Shown: positions 17,613 through 26,115 of the stretch, in pieces | How the letters are laid out: the number at the start of each line of letters is the position of its first letter | Numbering within the stretch: the stretch's first letter is position 1 | Assembly: GCA_008680965.1 (NCBI GenBank) | Contig: NAKE01000001.1 | Span: 1,860,001-1,924,000 of the forward strand | Reading direction: 5' to 3' | Length of the DNA: 64,000 nt | Origin: Collinsella aerofaciens | GTDB lineage: Bacteria; Actinomycetota; Coriobacteriia; Coriobacteriales; Coriobacteriaceae | Notes under the pieces: model-generated | The model's database searches: none | The model's input: the letters and a program-made list of their open reading frames with translations, nothing else | What the model was told of the DNA's origin: nothing | Made by a program: the position numbers and the translations under genes

Positions 17613-18527
17613 ATGCAGATCAACAAGGTCGCCTTTATCGGCAAGGGCGGCGTCGGCCTACTCTATGGCAGCATGATTGCCAAGACGCTCGGCAACGATG
17701 CCGTCGAATACATTATGGACGACGCCCGTTTCGAGCGTCACGCAGGCGACGCGCCCACCGTCAACGGCAAGCCCTGTGCGCTCAAGTCCGTCCGCGTCAG
17801 CGAGGCAACGCCCGCCGATCTGGTCATTCTCACGGTCAAGACGACGGGACTCAACCAAGCACTCAAGACTATGGAGCGCGCCGTGGGGCCCAATACGCTC
17901 ATCGCCTCGCTGTGTAACGGCATTACGAGCGAGCAAAAGATTGCCGAGCACTTTGGCTGGAAGCGCACCGTCCTGGGTATCTGCCAGGGCATGGACGCCG
18001 TATTCCTCGACGGCGCGCTCACCTTTACCAATGCGGGCGAGATTCGCTTTGGCGCGGCAGCAGGCACCGAGCCCGCAACCGTCACCGCCATCGACGAGCT
18101 CTACACACGCTGCGGCATCGCCCATACCGTCGAGAGCGACATTGCGCACCGCATGTGGGCCAAACTCATGCTCAACGACGGCATCAATCAGACCTGCATG
18201 GCCTACGGCGGGACCTACGGAAGCGCCACGGAGCCGGGCTCCGAGCAGCGTCGCTGCTTTGTTTCCGCCATGCGCGAAACGCTTGCGGTCGCCAACGCCG
18301 AGGGCATTGAGCTGACCGAGGCAGACCTAACTCAGATGGTGCACCTCATCGAGGGAATCGACCCCGCCGGTATGCCTTCGATGGCTCAAGACCGCGTCGC
18401 AAGGCGCAAAACCGAGGTAGATGAGTTCGCGGGCACCATCTGCCGCCTCGCAGCCAAACACGATATCCAAGTGCCGCAAAACGATTGGCTCTATCAGAGG
18501 ATTCGCGAAATAGAAAGCAGCTGGTAG
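17613..18527 (+). CDS. Ketopantoate reductase-family protein (ApbA/PanE)
   Basis: A 304-residue NADPH-dependent reductase. The dinucleotide loop GKGGVGLLYGSMIAKTLG, the VKTTGLNQAL segment and the catalytic-region lysine in HRMWAKLMLNDGINQTCMAY match the PanE/ApbA family, which reduces 2-dehydropantoate to pantoate in CoA synthesis. No other pantothenate gene is nearby, and the family has paralogues of unknown substrate, so the symbol is withheld. ATG 17613 is preferred because the GAGGAG site has proper spacing to it, whereas ATG 17604 abuts the site. Confidence 0.85.
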   Translation: MQINKVAFIGKGGVGLLYGSMIAKTLGNDAVEYIMDDARFERHAGDAPTVNGKPCALKSVRVSEATPADLVILTVKTTGLNQALKTMERAVGPNTLIASLCNGITSEQKIAEHFGWKRTVLGICQGMDAVFLDGALTFTNAGEIRFGAAAGTEPATVTAIDELYTRCGIAHTVESDIAHRMWAKLMLNDGINQTCMAYGGTYGSATEPGSEQRRCFVSAMRETLAVANAEGIELTEADLTQMVHLIEGIDPAGMPSMAQDRVARRKTEVDEFAGTICRLAAKHDIQVPQNDWLYQRIREIESSW

Positions 18528-18562
18528 CCTCGGCCGCATCGCGACGCGCGCAATACAAGCAG

Positions 18563-18602
18563 ACAGGCCTTCGCGTGGACTCCATCATTCGCGAAGGCCT
18601 GT
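18563..18602. terminator. Bidirectional terminator
   Basis: A perfect 13-bp stem ACAGGCCTTCGCG with a 14-nt loop lies between the ends of the plus-strand reductase gene and the minus-strand small membrane protein gene. The T-tail is weak (TTGCATTT). Confidence 0.75.
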
Positions 18603-18618
18603 TGCATTTAGCTCGAGG

Positions 18619-18837
18619 CTAAAACTGAGGCTTATTTTGTGATTCCGGAACCTCGTCCTCGCCATCGCGGCAAAGCAGCACGCCGGCGCTTCCCAGCAGC
18701 GCCGCTGCAATCAAGGTGCCCACAACCACAGGAGCGGCGCCCGTGGCGGACTGCGCGCCGGCAACTAACGCCGCCGTCGGACCAAGACATCCGATCGAAA
18801 GGGCAACGACGGCAATAGCGACATCTCGAGCGTTCAC
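18619..18837 (-). CDS. Small two-helix membrane protein, unknown
   Basis: A 72-residue protein predicted to have two membrane segments (VAIAVVALSIGCLGPTAALV and APVVVGTLIAAALLGSAGVL) joined by a short Gly/Ala/Ser turn, and a charged tail (RDGEDEVPESQNKPQF). The GTG start has GGAGG about 10 nt upstream. It does not match a family I recognise. It is followed by a terminator and has about 185 nt of non-coding DNA before the next gene. Confidence 0.6.
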   Translation of the reverse strand: MNARDVAIAVVALSIGCLGPTAALVAGAQSATGAAPVVVGTLIAAALLGSAGVLLCRDGEDEVPESQNKPQF

Positions 18838-18946
18838 AAGACCACTTCCTCCAAGAGAAAGACCTCAATTCTCAAGAACCAGTGTGCCCCGCGCCCATAT
18901 GCCCAACGTAGTGCCACAGTAAGGGCTCTGTTAACCCAAATGCATA

Positions 18947-18995
18947 TAAAAACGGGCGCCTTTACGTTGCCCGAAAGCTCGGTAAAAGCGCCCGT
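18947..18995 (-). terminator. Terminator of the 19.0-kb secreted protein gene
   Basis: The arms ACGGGCGCC and its complement (about 18952-18965 and 18982-18995) form a stem on the minus strand that ends in GTTTTTAT, a clear intrinsic terminator 28 nt after the stop codon. Confidence 0.85.
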
Positions 18996-19022
18996 CCATC
19001 ATGTGCAATCGATATCGGCAGA

Positions 19023-19799
19023 TTACCAACCGGTGTAATAATCGGTAGTTCCGGCTGCGCAACCCGAATCATAGACCTTGCACTCGCCCTTGGAACCGGT
19101 AAACGTGGAGCCCTGAGCCTTATCGCCCGCGGCAACGACGTAGTAACCATCGGAATCGCGCCAAAAGCCCTCGGAATCCTGAGTCCACTCGCCCGTGCGG
19201 TGATGGTAGAGCACGTTGCTGCTGTAATAGGTCTCACGACGACCGTTATAGTTATTGACGCCGGCGGAACGCGTCAGTCCCGAGCCATTCGCATAGTAAT
19301 CGGCGGCAACGTAAGACGAGCTGTAGCCGGCGTTGTAGTACGAAGCCCGGGCGGCCTCGGCGGCTTCTGCCTCGGCGGCCGCAGCCTCGAGCGCCTCGCG
19401 CTTAGCATCCTCGAGCGTCGTGCGCAGCTCATCGAGCTCGGCCGACCTGGCGTCGACCTCCTCCATCGTCAAAAGGCTGCCCGCGCCGTCAATGCACTCT
19501 TGAAGCACGGCACGCTCGTCATCGGTGGCATAGTCGCCATACATGTTCATGATAATTTGAGCGCGAACTGCCAAAGAGTCGCGCTTGGCCCCCATGGAGG
19601 CGTTCCACTCTTGCATGGAGCCAAAACCGTCGCCGCGATAATCGACGGGCTGCATCAACGTGGCCTCGGAAGGCGTGGACCCAACCACATCGGACAGCGT
19701 CGCCGCATGGGCCTCGGTTACGCCGGCACCCACCAAAAGCGCCACGGCCAGCGTGGCAGAAAGGGCGGCGGCCTTCGGTTTTCGTGAATCGATCCTCAT
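19023..19799 (-). CDS. Secreted protein with coiled coil and 3D-like C-terminal domain
   Basis: A 258-residue exported protein. It has a signal peptide (SATLAVALLVGAG...AHA), an alpha-helical middle that turns into an Ala/Glu-rich coiled coil (LEDAKREALEAAAAEAEAAE), and a C-terminal domain with GRRETYYSSNVLYHH, GYYVVAAGDKAQG and KVYDSGCAAGTTDYYTGW. That last block resembles the '3D'-like double-psi barrel module (RlpA/Rpf-associated cell-wall domain) found in Gram-positive secreted proteins. It probably acts at the peptidoglycan. The start ATG has GGAGG upstream. Monocistronic with its own terminator. Confidence 0.7.
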   Translation of the reverse strand: MRIDSRKPKAAALSATLAVALLVGAGVTEAHAATLSDVVGSTPSEATLMQPVDYRGDGFGSMQEWNASMGAKRDSLAVRAQIIMNMYGDYATDDERAVLQECIDGAGSLLTMEEVDARSAELDELRTTLEDAKREALEAAAAEAEAAEAARASYYNAGYSSSYVAADYYANGSGLTRSAGVNNYNGRRETYYSSNVLYHHRTGEWTQDSEGFWRDSDGYYVVAAGDKAQGSTFTGSKGECKVYDSGCAAGTTDYYTGW

Positions 19800-20010
19800 G
19801 TAGCTGGAAACCTCCGTAGTGAGTTTTTGCTGCGTTTAAGCTGCGTGTGATTCGATCGCGCTGCATAGTACCCTGAGCAATTCGCGACCTGCGGTTTTTC
19901 TCAAAAGGCGCACGTCATTTGCGTAAAACTCACATTCACTTAACAGGAGTTTTCCATATCTAGATTGGATATTCGACGCTAAAAAGCCTGTTTTCCAGAC
20001 ATTCCTATGC

Positions 20011-20051
20011 AAAAAAGGCGCCTGCGCAAACATTGTTCGCGCAGGCGCCTT
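20011..20051 (-). terminator. Terminator of metY
   Basis: A perfect 13-bp stem AAGGCGCCTGCGC with an 11-nt loop is followed on the minus strand by TTTTTT. It lies 60 nt after the metY stop codon. Confidence 0.95.
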
Positions 20052-20111
20052 GAGCAGGCATTTAATGCAGTTATACCTATCGAGTCGCAAGGGGTCCTTG
20101 CACAAGTCGCC

Positions 20112-21422
20112 TTACTCGTCCAGCGCGGCGAAGGCCTGCTTCAGATCCCAAATGATATCCTCGGCGTTCTCGGTACCGATGGAAAGACGGATCGTGGAGG
20201 GCGTAATGTTCTGCTCGGCGAGCTCCTCGGCAGAGAGCTGGGAGTGCGTGGTGGTAGCCGGGTGCACGACGAGCGACTTGACGTCGGCCACGTTGGCGAG
20301 CAGCGAGAACACCTGCAGATGATCGATGAACTTCCAAGCTGCCTCCTGGCCACCCTTAATCTCAAAGGTAAAGATCGAGGCACCGCCGTTGGGGAAGTAC
20401 TTCTGATAGAGCTCGTGATCGGGGTGCTCGGGCAGGCTCGGGTGGTTCACCTTGGCGACGTGGCTGTCACCGATCAGGAACTCAACGACCTTCTTGGTGT
20501 TCTCGACATGGCGATCGACGCGCAGCGACAGAGTCTCGGTGCCCTGGAGCAGGACCCAAGCGTTAAACGGGCTAATGCAGGCGCCCTCGTCACGAAGCAG
20601 GATGGCGCGAACATAGGTCGCGAAGGCGGCAGGGCCGGCAGCCTCGGCAAACGAGACGCCATGGTAGGAGGGATTGGGCTCGGCGATCTGCGCATACTTG
20701 CCGCTCGCCTTCCAGTCAAAGTTGCCGCCATCGACAATCACACCGCCCAGCGAGGTGCCGTGGCCGCCAATGAACTTAGTCGCGGAGTGAACGACGATGT
20801 TGGCGCCGTGCTCCAGCGGACGGAAGAGGTACGGGGTGCCGAAGGTGTTATCGACGACGACCGGAAGACCATGCTTCTTGGCGACCTCGGAGATAGCGTC
20901 GATATTGGGAATATCGGAGTTGGGGTTACCGAGCGTCTCGAGGTAAATGACCGTGGTGTTGTCCTTGATGGCACCCTCGACCTCGTCCAGGTTATGGGCA
21001 TCGACGAAGGTGGTCTCGACACCAAACTGGGAGAGCGTATGCTCCAGCAGGTTATAGGAACCGCCGTAGATGGTCTTCTGGGCGACCACGTGGTCACCAG
21101 CCTGGGCAAGTGCCTGCAGGGTATAGGTGATGGCAGCGGCACCGGAGGCGACGGCAAGACCGGCCACGCCACCCTCGAGCGCGGCGATACGGTCCTCGAA
21201 GACGCCCTGGGTGGAGTTGGTCAGACGGCCGTAGATGTTACCGGCGTCGGCAAGACCAAAGCGGTCGGCGGCGTGCTGGGAGTTGCGAAACACATAGCTC
21301 GTGGTTTGATAGATAGGCACAGCACGGGAGTCGGATGCAGGATCGGCGCTCTCCTGGCCAACGTGCAGCTGCAGGGTATCGAAACCAAAGGTGTGCTCGG
21401 GGTTGTTGATAAACTGGCTCAT
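20112..21422 (-). CDS. metY: O-acetylhomoserine aminocarboxypropyltransferase (sulfhydrylase)
   Basis: A 436-residue PLP enzyme of the Cys/Met metabolism family. It forms homocysteine from O-acetylhomoserine and sulfide (or the cysteine-side equivalent). The lysine that binds PLP lies in HSATKFIGGHGTSLGG, and the length (about 430) fits MetY rather than the shorter MetB/MetC. The ATG start follows GAGGAG. A 17-codon leader peptide with two Cys codons lies 62 nt upstream, and a LysR-type gene is divergent, so expression is probably tuned to cysteine/methionine supply. A strong terminator follows. Confidence 0.94.
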   Translation of the reverse strand: MSQFINNPEHTFGFDTLQLHVGQESADPASDSRAVPIYQTTSYVFRNSQHAADRFGLADAGNIYGRLTNSTQGVFEDRIAALEGGVAGLAVASGAAAITYTLQALAQAGDHVVAQKTIYGGSYNLLEHTLSQFGVETTFVDAHNLDEVEGAIKDNTTVIYLETLGNPNSDIPNIDAISEVAKKHGLPVVVDNTFGTPYLFRPLEHGANIVVHSATKFIGGHGTSLGGVIVDGGNFDWKASGKYAQIAEPNPSYHGVSFAEAAGPAAFATYVRAILLRDEGACISPFNAWVLLQGTETLSLRVDRHVENTKKVVEFLIGDSHVAKVNHPSLPEHPDHELYQKYFPNGGASIFTFEIKGGQEAAWKFIDHLQVFSLLANVADVKSLVVHPATTTHSQLSAEELAEQNITPSTIRLSIGTENAEDIIWDLKQAFAALDE

Positions 21423-21483
21423 GATGATCTCCTCGATCGAACAAAAGTAATAAGAGTAAGAGAAGTAAGTCGCTGTCTCCTGA

Positions 21484-21537
21484 TCACGCCGACGGGCGCA
21501 AACAGGAGCCCGGCATTCGTCTTGGTAAGCAATTCAT
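21484..21537 (-). CDS. Putative Cys-containing leader peptide of metY
   Basis: A 17-residue frame, MNCLPRRMPGSCLRPSA, starts at ATG 21537 with AAAGGAGG 7 nt upstream, a stronger site than most genes here. It ends at TGA 47 nt after start, 62 nt before the metY start. The second Cys codon lies at the base of a hairpin (CTCCTG...CAGGAG, 21475-21508 region) that encloses GCGCC/GGCG. Ribosome pausing at Cys codons could open this hairpin. The coding claim rests on the ribosome site, position and amino-acid content; no T-run follows, so attenuation by termination is not supported, and translational coupling is more likely. Confidence 0.5.
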   Translation of the reverse strand: MNCLPRRMPGSCLRPSA

Positions 21538-21695
21538 ATGCGGGCCTCCTTTCGCATCCCGGTTCCGTGGTCGGCTTAATTACCTACCGCCTTTGTGTGT
21601 TTTGAATAGTACGAGCATTGTTTTGCTCGGTCAATCACTTAAAAGCGCTAACTTGTTATCGGTTTTTTAGATAGCAATCGAGAGGATGGACGTCA

Positions 21696-22634
21696 ATGAC
21701 CCTCCAGCAACTTCGTTTTTTGATCGCCGTGGCAGAGTCCGGATCGATCAACGCCGCAGCCCAGCGCCTTTATACGGCACAGTCCAACATCTCAAACGCT
21801 GTCAAAAGCCTGGAACAGGAGCTCCATCTGGAGATCTTTACGCGCTCCAGCCGCGGCGTCACGCTCACCAACGACGGCACCGAGCTATTGGGCTATGCGC
21901 GCCAGGTCGTAGAGCAGGCCGACATGCTCGAGGCACGCTACGAGGACGGCGGCACACCCCAGGCGCGCCTTGCCGTCTCGGCCCAGCACTACGCTTTTTC
22001 GGTCGAGGCCTTTGTCAACGTCGTCGAGCGCTGCCGCGACAGTAAGTTTGAGTTCATCATGCGCGAGACCACCACCTCGCAGATCATCGATGACGTCCGC
22101 GCATTTCGCAGCGATATCGGCATCCTCTATCTGGACGACTTTAACGCCCGCGTTCTGCAGAAGGCTTTTGCCGATGCGCGCGCAAGCTTCCATCCCCTCT
22201 TCGACGCGACGGTCCACGTCTTCGTTAGCGAGCGCCACCCGCTCGCACGCCGCCCGCAGCTGTCCCTTGCCGACCTTACACCCTATACGCGCTACAGCTT
22301 TGAGCAGGGAACCTCAAACTCCTTCTATTACGCCGAGGAACCTTTTAGCTATATCCCTTGCGACCGCAACATACGAATCTCGGACCGCGGAACACTTACT
22401 AACTTACTTATCACGTCGAACGGTTACACCCTGTCGACCGGTGTCCTTTCCAATGAAATGCAGTGGGGTATGGCATCGATCCCGTTAGCAGACGCCCCAA
22501 CGATGCACGTAGGATATATCATGCACGACGAGCGCAAGCCCTCTCCTCTCTTGCGGCAATACCTCGACGAGCTCAACCGCATCATCCATGCCGACCAGCT
22601 GTCGGAAGACGGGGTAGAAATCGTAGATTGCTAG
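21696..22634 (+). CDS. LysR-family transcriptional regulator
   Basis: A 312-residue regulator. The N-terminal winged helix-turn-helix is clear (QQLRFLIAVAESGSINAAAQ then LYTAQSNISNAVKSLEQEL), followed by the periplasmic-binding-like effector domain. It is transcribed divergently from metY, the classical layout of LysR regulators and their targets, so control of metY (with O-acetylserine/homoserine-type effectors as in CysB/CysL/MetR relatives) is inferred. ATG 21696 has GAGAGGA upstream. It is the only regulator gene in this part of the window. Confidence 0.93.
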   Translation: MTLQQLRFLIAVAESGSINAAAQRLYTAQSNISNAVKSLEQELHLEIFTRSSRGVTLTNDGTELLGYARQVVEQADMLEARYEDGGTPQARLAVSAQHYAFSVEAFVNVVERCRDSKFEFIMRETTTSQIIDDVRAFRSDIGILYLDDFNARVLQKAFADARASFHPLFDATVHVFVSERHPLARRPQLSLADLTPYTRYSFEQGTSNSFYYAEEPFSYIPCDRNIRISDRGTLTNLLITSNGYTLSTGVLSNEMQWGMASIPLADAPTMHVGYIMHDERKPSPLLRQYLDELNRIIHADQLSEDGVEIVDC

Positions 22635-22697
22635 CCCGCGGCGGGCATGGCGCTACAATGGTCACTCACACGAAACGTACCCAACGAAAGGAAGCCC

Positions 22698-23183
22698 GTG
22701 AAGGTCATCATCTATACCGACGGCTCTGCCCGATCAAATCCGGGACGCGGCGGCTACGGCGCCGTACTCAAATACACCAACCCCGCCGGCAAGACCTTCA
22801 CCTCCGAGCTTTCGCGCGGCTACGCCAAGACCACCAACAACCGCATGGAGCTCATGGCGGTCATCGTGGCGCTCGAGGCACTCAACCGCCCCTGCGAGGT
22901 CGAGGTCCATTCCGATTCGCAATACGTCGTCAACGCCTTTAACAAGCACTGGATCGACGGCTGGAAAAAGCGCGGATGGAAAACCGCCAACAAGCAGCCC
23001 GTCAAAAACCGCGACCTATGGGAGCGCCTGCTTGCCGCAAAGAGTAAGCATAAGGTGGAATTCATCTGGGTTAAGGGGCATGCCGGCCACGAGCTCAATG
23101 AGCGCTGCGACGAACTCGCCACCACCGCGGCCGACGGAGCCAATCTCGATATCGACACCGGCTTTAGCGAAAGCGACCTGTAG
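22698..23183 (+). CDS. rnhA: Ribonuclease HI
   Basis: A 161-residue endonuclease that cuts RNA in RNA:DNA hybrids. The active-site acidic residues are visible in IYTDGSARSNPGRGGYG (Asp), TNNRMELMAVIVALE (Glu) and HSDSQYVVNAF (Asp), with the basic protrusion KHWIDGWKKRGWK and the His of GHAGHELNERCDELA. The start is GTG 22698 with AAAGGAAG upstream; an ATG 51 nt earlier lacks a site. Standard bacterial length. Confidence 0.96.
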   Translation: MKVIIYTDGSARSNPGRGGYGAVLKYTNPAGKTFTSELSRGYAKTTNNRMELMAVIVALEALNRPCEVEVHSDSQYVVNAFNKHWIDGWKKRGWKTANKQPVKNRDLWERLLAAKSKHKVEFIWVKGHAGHELNERCDELATTAADGANLDIDTGFSESDL

Positions 23184-23258
23184 CGGCGTTTTCGCACGCT
23201 ATTTCCTGCCCCCTCGCGCTACACTCATCCTGTAAACCGAACGGCACGAGGGGGACAC

Positions 23259-24365
23259 ATGCTGCGTATAGCGACCATCGGCACATCCATGATTACCGAC
23301 GACTTTATCCAGGTCGTCAACGCCAACGACCAGACTACATTCGTAGGCACGCTCTCGCGCGATGCAGATCGCGGCGCCGCCTTTACCGCCGAACACAGCG
23401 GCGAACGCAACTTCACCGCGCTTGACGAGCTTGCGTCCGCCGACGACGTCGACGCCGTCTATATCGGCAGCCCCAATGCGCTCCACTACGAGCAGGCGCT
23501 CGCCTGCATCGCCGGCGGCAAGCACGTTATCGTCGAGAAGCCCTTCTGCGCCACCGAGGCGCAGGCACTCGAGGTCTTTCGCGCTGCCGAGGCAGCAGGC
23601 GTCGTGGCTCTCGAGGCCATGCGCCCGCTCCATGACCCCGCTTTCCACGTCGTTGAGGACGCTCTGGGCGAAATTGCGCCCATTCGCCGCGCCTCGCTGC
23701 GCTTTGGCAAGTATTCCTCACGCTACAACGAAATCCTCGCTGGACGCGCCACCAATATCTTCGACTGCCACATGGCCTCGGGTTCCCTCATGGACATCGG
23801 CGTCTATACCGTCGAGCCCATGGTCGAGATCTTCGGCATGCCCTCCGGTCTCACCAGCATGGCCACGCTGCTCGACCCCTCAACGCAAGAGCTCACCCAT
23901 GGCCCCATCGACGGTTGCGGTTCCATTCTCGCCAGCTATGGCGGTGGCCGTATCTCCGTCGAGCTCGCGCACTCCAAAATTACGAATGACCTGCTGCCCT
24001 CGCAGATCGAAGGCGAGCGTGGCACTATCCAGATCGACCATCTGTCCACGCCCCGCAACGTCCGCATCGACTATCGCGGCGACGTCGTACGCGGCTCGGC
24101 GACCGAGGCGCCGCGCGAACAGGACGACAACGGCCGCGCGCTCGACCTTCCCAAGTCAAGCAACACCATGGAATACGAACTCGCAGACTTTATCACCGCC
24201 ATCGGAGGCATCGATAACGTTAAGGAAGAGATCTGGGAGACCCCGGCGGGACGCCATGATCTCGGCCACTACCGCGATGTCACGCTCGTCTCGCTGCGCA
24301 TCATGGATGCCGTGCGTCAGCAGGCCGGCATTACCTTCCCCGCCGATTCAGTCAAGCAGGCATAG
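23259..24365 (+). CDS. Gfo/Idh/MocA-family oxidoreductase (second)
   Basis: A 368-residue enzyme starting MLRIATIGTSMITDDFIQ. It has the VDAVYIGSPNALHYEQAL loop and the VEKPFCATEAQALEV catalytic-lysine motif, then the C-terminal sandwich domain with HMASGSLMDIGVYTVEPM. It probably oxidises or reduces a sugar derivative with NAD(P). The gene is only distantly like the other family member at 14.8 kb. It is followed 2 nt later by the acylphosphatase gene, suggesting co-transcription. Confidence 0.92.
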   Translation: MLRIATIGTSMITDDFIQVVNANDQTTFVGTLSRDADRGAAFTAEHSGERNFTALDELASADDVDAVYIGSPNALHYEQALACIAGGKHVIVEKPFCATEAQALEVFRAAEAAGVVALEAMRPLHDPAFHVVEDALGEIAPIRRASLRFGKYSSRYNEILAGRATNIFDCHMASGSLMDIGVYTVEPMVEIFGMPSGLTSMATLLDPSTQELTHGPIDGCGSILASYGGGRISVELAHSKITNDLLPSQIEGERGTIQIDHLSTPRNVRIDYRGDVVRGSATEAPREQDDNGRALDLPKSSNTMEYELADFITAIGGIDNVKEEIWETPAGRHDLGHYRDVTLVSLRIMDAVRQQAGITFPADSVKQA

Positions 24366-24367
24366 CG

Positions 24368-24778
24368 ATGGGCCTCTTCGATACGTTCTTCTCCAGCGTC
24401 ACCGGCGGCAGTCGAGAGCCTCAAAAACCATCAAACGTCGAGTTCGAGCTGCGCCGCAGGCTTACCGTACTCGCAAGCGACGAGGCCACTCAAGACACTC
24501 CCCTGCGCTATTTCCTGCGCTGGGCGGGGCAAGTCCAAGGCGTTGGTTTTCGCTTTACCAACACCAACCTCGCGCAGGCACGCGCACTCACCGGCTGGGT
24601 GCGTAACATGGAAGACGGCTCAGTCGAGATGGAGATACAGGGAGCTCCGGCAAACATCCTATCTCATCTCGAGGCGCTTCATGCCTCCTACGAGCGCATG
24701 GGAACGCGTTTTCGCCTCGTAGACGCCCAGGTCCGAGCCCCACTTACCAATGAAGACGGCTTCAGTCCTCATTATTAG
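24368..24778 (+). CDS. Acylphosphatase with N-terminal extension
   Basis: A 136-residue protein. The last 90 residues are a complete acylphosphatase domain: the Arg-bearing GQVQGVGFRFT loop and the Asn in GWVRNMEDGSVEMEIQG are both present. The enzyme hydrolyses acyl phosphates such as acetyl or carbamoyl phosphate. Typical members are about 90 residues; here about 45 extra residues (MGLFDTFFSSVTGGSREPQK...) precede the domain, with no obvious motif. It begins 2 nt after the oxidoreductase stop. Confidence 0.9.
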   Translation: MGLFDTFFSSVTGGSREPQKPSNVEFELRRRLTVLASDEATQDTPLRYFLRWAGQVQGVGFRFTNTNLAQARALTGWVRNMEDGSVEMEIQGAPANILSHLEALHASYERMGTRFRLVDAQVRAPLTNEDGFSPHY

Positions 24779-24839
24779 TATTGTGTGCTAAATAAGGTAT
24801 CATTTACCTACGACCGTTAATAGAAAAGAGGCGAGGCGC

Positions 24840-25220
24840 ATGGCGGTGCAAAGAAGGAATACCAGGCAGCGAAAGCTGGTTCTTGACGCCGTGCGCCAAA
24901 GCTATAACCATCCCACCGCTGACGAAATCTACAACGTCGTGCGCGCGCAGGATGACAAAATCAGCCGCGGTACGGTCTACCGCAACCTCAATCTCTTGGC
25001 CGACGCCGGCGAGATCCTCTCAATCAAGACGCCGGGCGGCAGCCGCTTCGATCGCACGATCGAGCCGCATGCGCATATCATCTGCACCTCGTGCAGCCGC
25101 GTCATCGATGTGCCGCTCCCCTTCGACGCCCAGCTCGACGCAAAGGCGTCCGAGCAAATCGGCTGGAACGTCACGTCGCACTACACCATCTTCGAGGGCC
25201 TCTGCCCCAACTGTAGGTAG
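24840..25220 (+). CDS. Fur-family metal-dependent regulator
   Basis: A 126-residue Fur-superfamily repressor. The DNA-binding helix-turn-helix (HPTADEIYNVV...ISRGTVYRNLNLLADAG) is followed by the metal-site HAHIICTSC and a second CxxC at the very end (CPNC), which together form the structural Zn site. It is short, like PerR-type members; the regulatory residue that separates Fur, PerR and Zur cannot be assigned from sight. The start is an ATG with GAGGCGAGG upstream. It may control peroxide or metal genes elsewhere. Confidence 0.92.
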   Translation: MAVQRRNTRQRKLVLDAVRQSYNHPTADEIYNVVRAQDDKISRGTVYRNLNLLADAGEILSIKTPGGSRFDRTIEPHAHIICTSCSRVIDVPLPFDAQLDAKASEQIGWNVTSHYTIFEGLCPNCR

Positions 25221-25234
25221 ATTTTGGGACATGC

Positions 25235-26032
25235 CTACTCAGCAAGCAGGCGACGCAGTTCTTCTTCGACCGTGCGCACGTAGCGGACGCGGTCATTGAT
25301 GCCGCGCATGCTGGGATTGCAGCTCTCCATTAGATAAGGATGGCCCACCGCGTTGAGCATGTCGCGATCGTTTTCGTTATCGCCAAACGCCATCATCTCA
25401 TCGGGCGAAATACCCAGGGCACGACCGTAATCGGCAAGCGCGGAGCCCTTGCCCGAACCGAAACCGATAAAGTCCGTCCATTCGGTTCCCGACGTCATCA
25501 CGTCAACACGGTCGCTAAAGAGGCGCTCGAAATACTCCAGGGCCGCCAGCTGATCCACCTCGGGCGTCTGGAAGGCAATCTTAATGACGTCCTCGTCGAT
25601 GTCCTCGGGGCGGTCGACCACCGCCACATCGCAGTGGACCTCATAGCGCAAATGATCGACGAACGCATCGTTGCCGCTCATGGTGTAGAGGCGCCCCTCA
25701 CACGAAAGGGTTACGTCGGCATGGGGATAGGCGACCACGGCATTCGCGATATCCATAGCAAGGCTACGCTCCATGGAACGCTTGACAACGGCATGCCCCT
25801 CGCTCATCACCAGGGCTCCGTTTTCGCATACATAGGCGAGCTCATCGGCCACCGGGGCAAACAGATAGCGCAAGCTCGCATATTGACGGCCGCTCGCCGG
25901 CATAAACACAATACCGCGACGATGCAGCTCATCAATGAGCTCAAATGCCTCAGGGCGTGGCTCGCGCTCCCCCGGATGCAGCAACGTGCCATCCAAATCG
26001 CAGGCGATCAGCTTGATTCCCTCAAGACCCAT
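25235..26032 (-). CDS. HAD-superfamily (Cof-type) sugar phosphatase
   Basis: A 265-residue HAD hydrolase of the Cof/IIB type. Motif I is ACDLDGTLL, motif II PASGRQYASL (Ser), and motif IV GDNENDRDML, with the cap domain between. Members dephosphorylate sugar phosphates or pyridoxal phosphate in the cytosol. ATG 26032 is chosen for its GGGGGAAG site; the frame is open 75 nt upstream. It converges on the fur-like gene, leaving 14 nt between stops. It lies downstream of the UreE-like gene, separated by a strong hairpin. Confidence 0.9.
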   Translation of the reverse strand: MGLEGIKLIACDLDGTLLHPGEREPRPEAFELIDELHRRGIVFMPASGRQYASLRYLFAPVADELAYVCENGALVMSEGHAVVKRSMERSLAMDIANAVVAYPHADVTLSCEGRLYTMSGNDAFVDHLRYEVHCDVAVVDRPEDIDEDVIKIAFQTPEVDQLAALEYFERLFSDRVDVMTSGTEWTDFIGFGSGKGSALADYGRALGISPDEMMAFGDNENDRDMLNAVGHPYLMESCNPSMRGINDRVRYVRTVEEELRRLLAE

Positions 26033-26062
26033 ATGCTTCCCCCAAAGCCTCTCATCAACAGC

Positions 26063-26101
26063 AAGACGGACTTTGAATGGCAATCCCTCAAAGCCCGTCT
26101 T
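26063..26101 (-). terminator. Hairpin after the UreE-like gene
   Basis: The arms 26063-26076 and 26088-26101 (AAGACGG...CTTTGA type) pair over 14 nt with one mismatch and an 11-nt loop. The following minus-strand sequence is TGCTGTTG, without a T-run, so it is either a weak terminator or a 3'-end stabiliser. Confidence 0.5.
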
Positions 26102-26115
26102 GCGCATACGCGCGC

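Noticed and set aside
21423..21695. SAM riboswitch upstream of metY
   Set aside because: I looked for SAM-I, SAM-II and SAM-IV core sequences on the minus strand and saw none; a leader peptide explains the region better.
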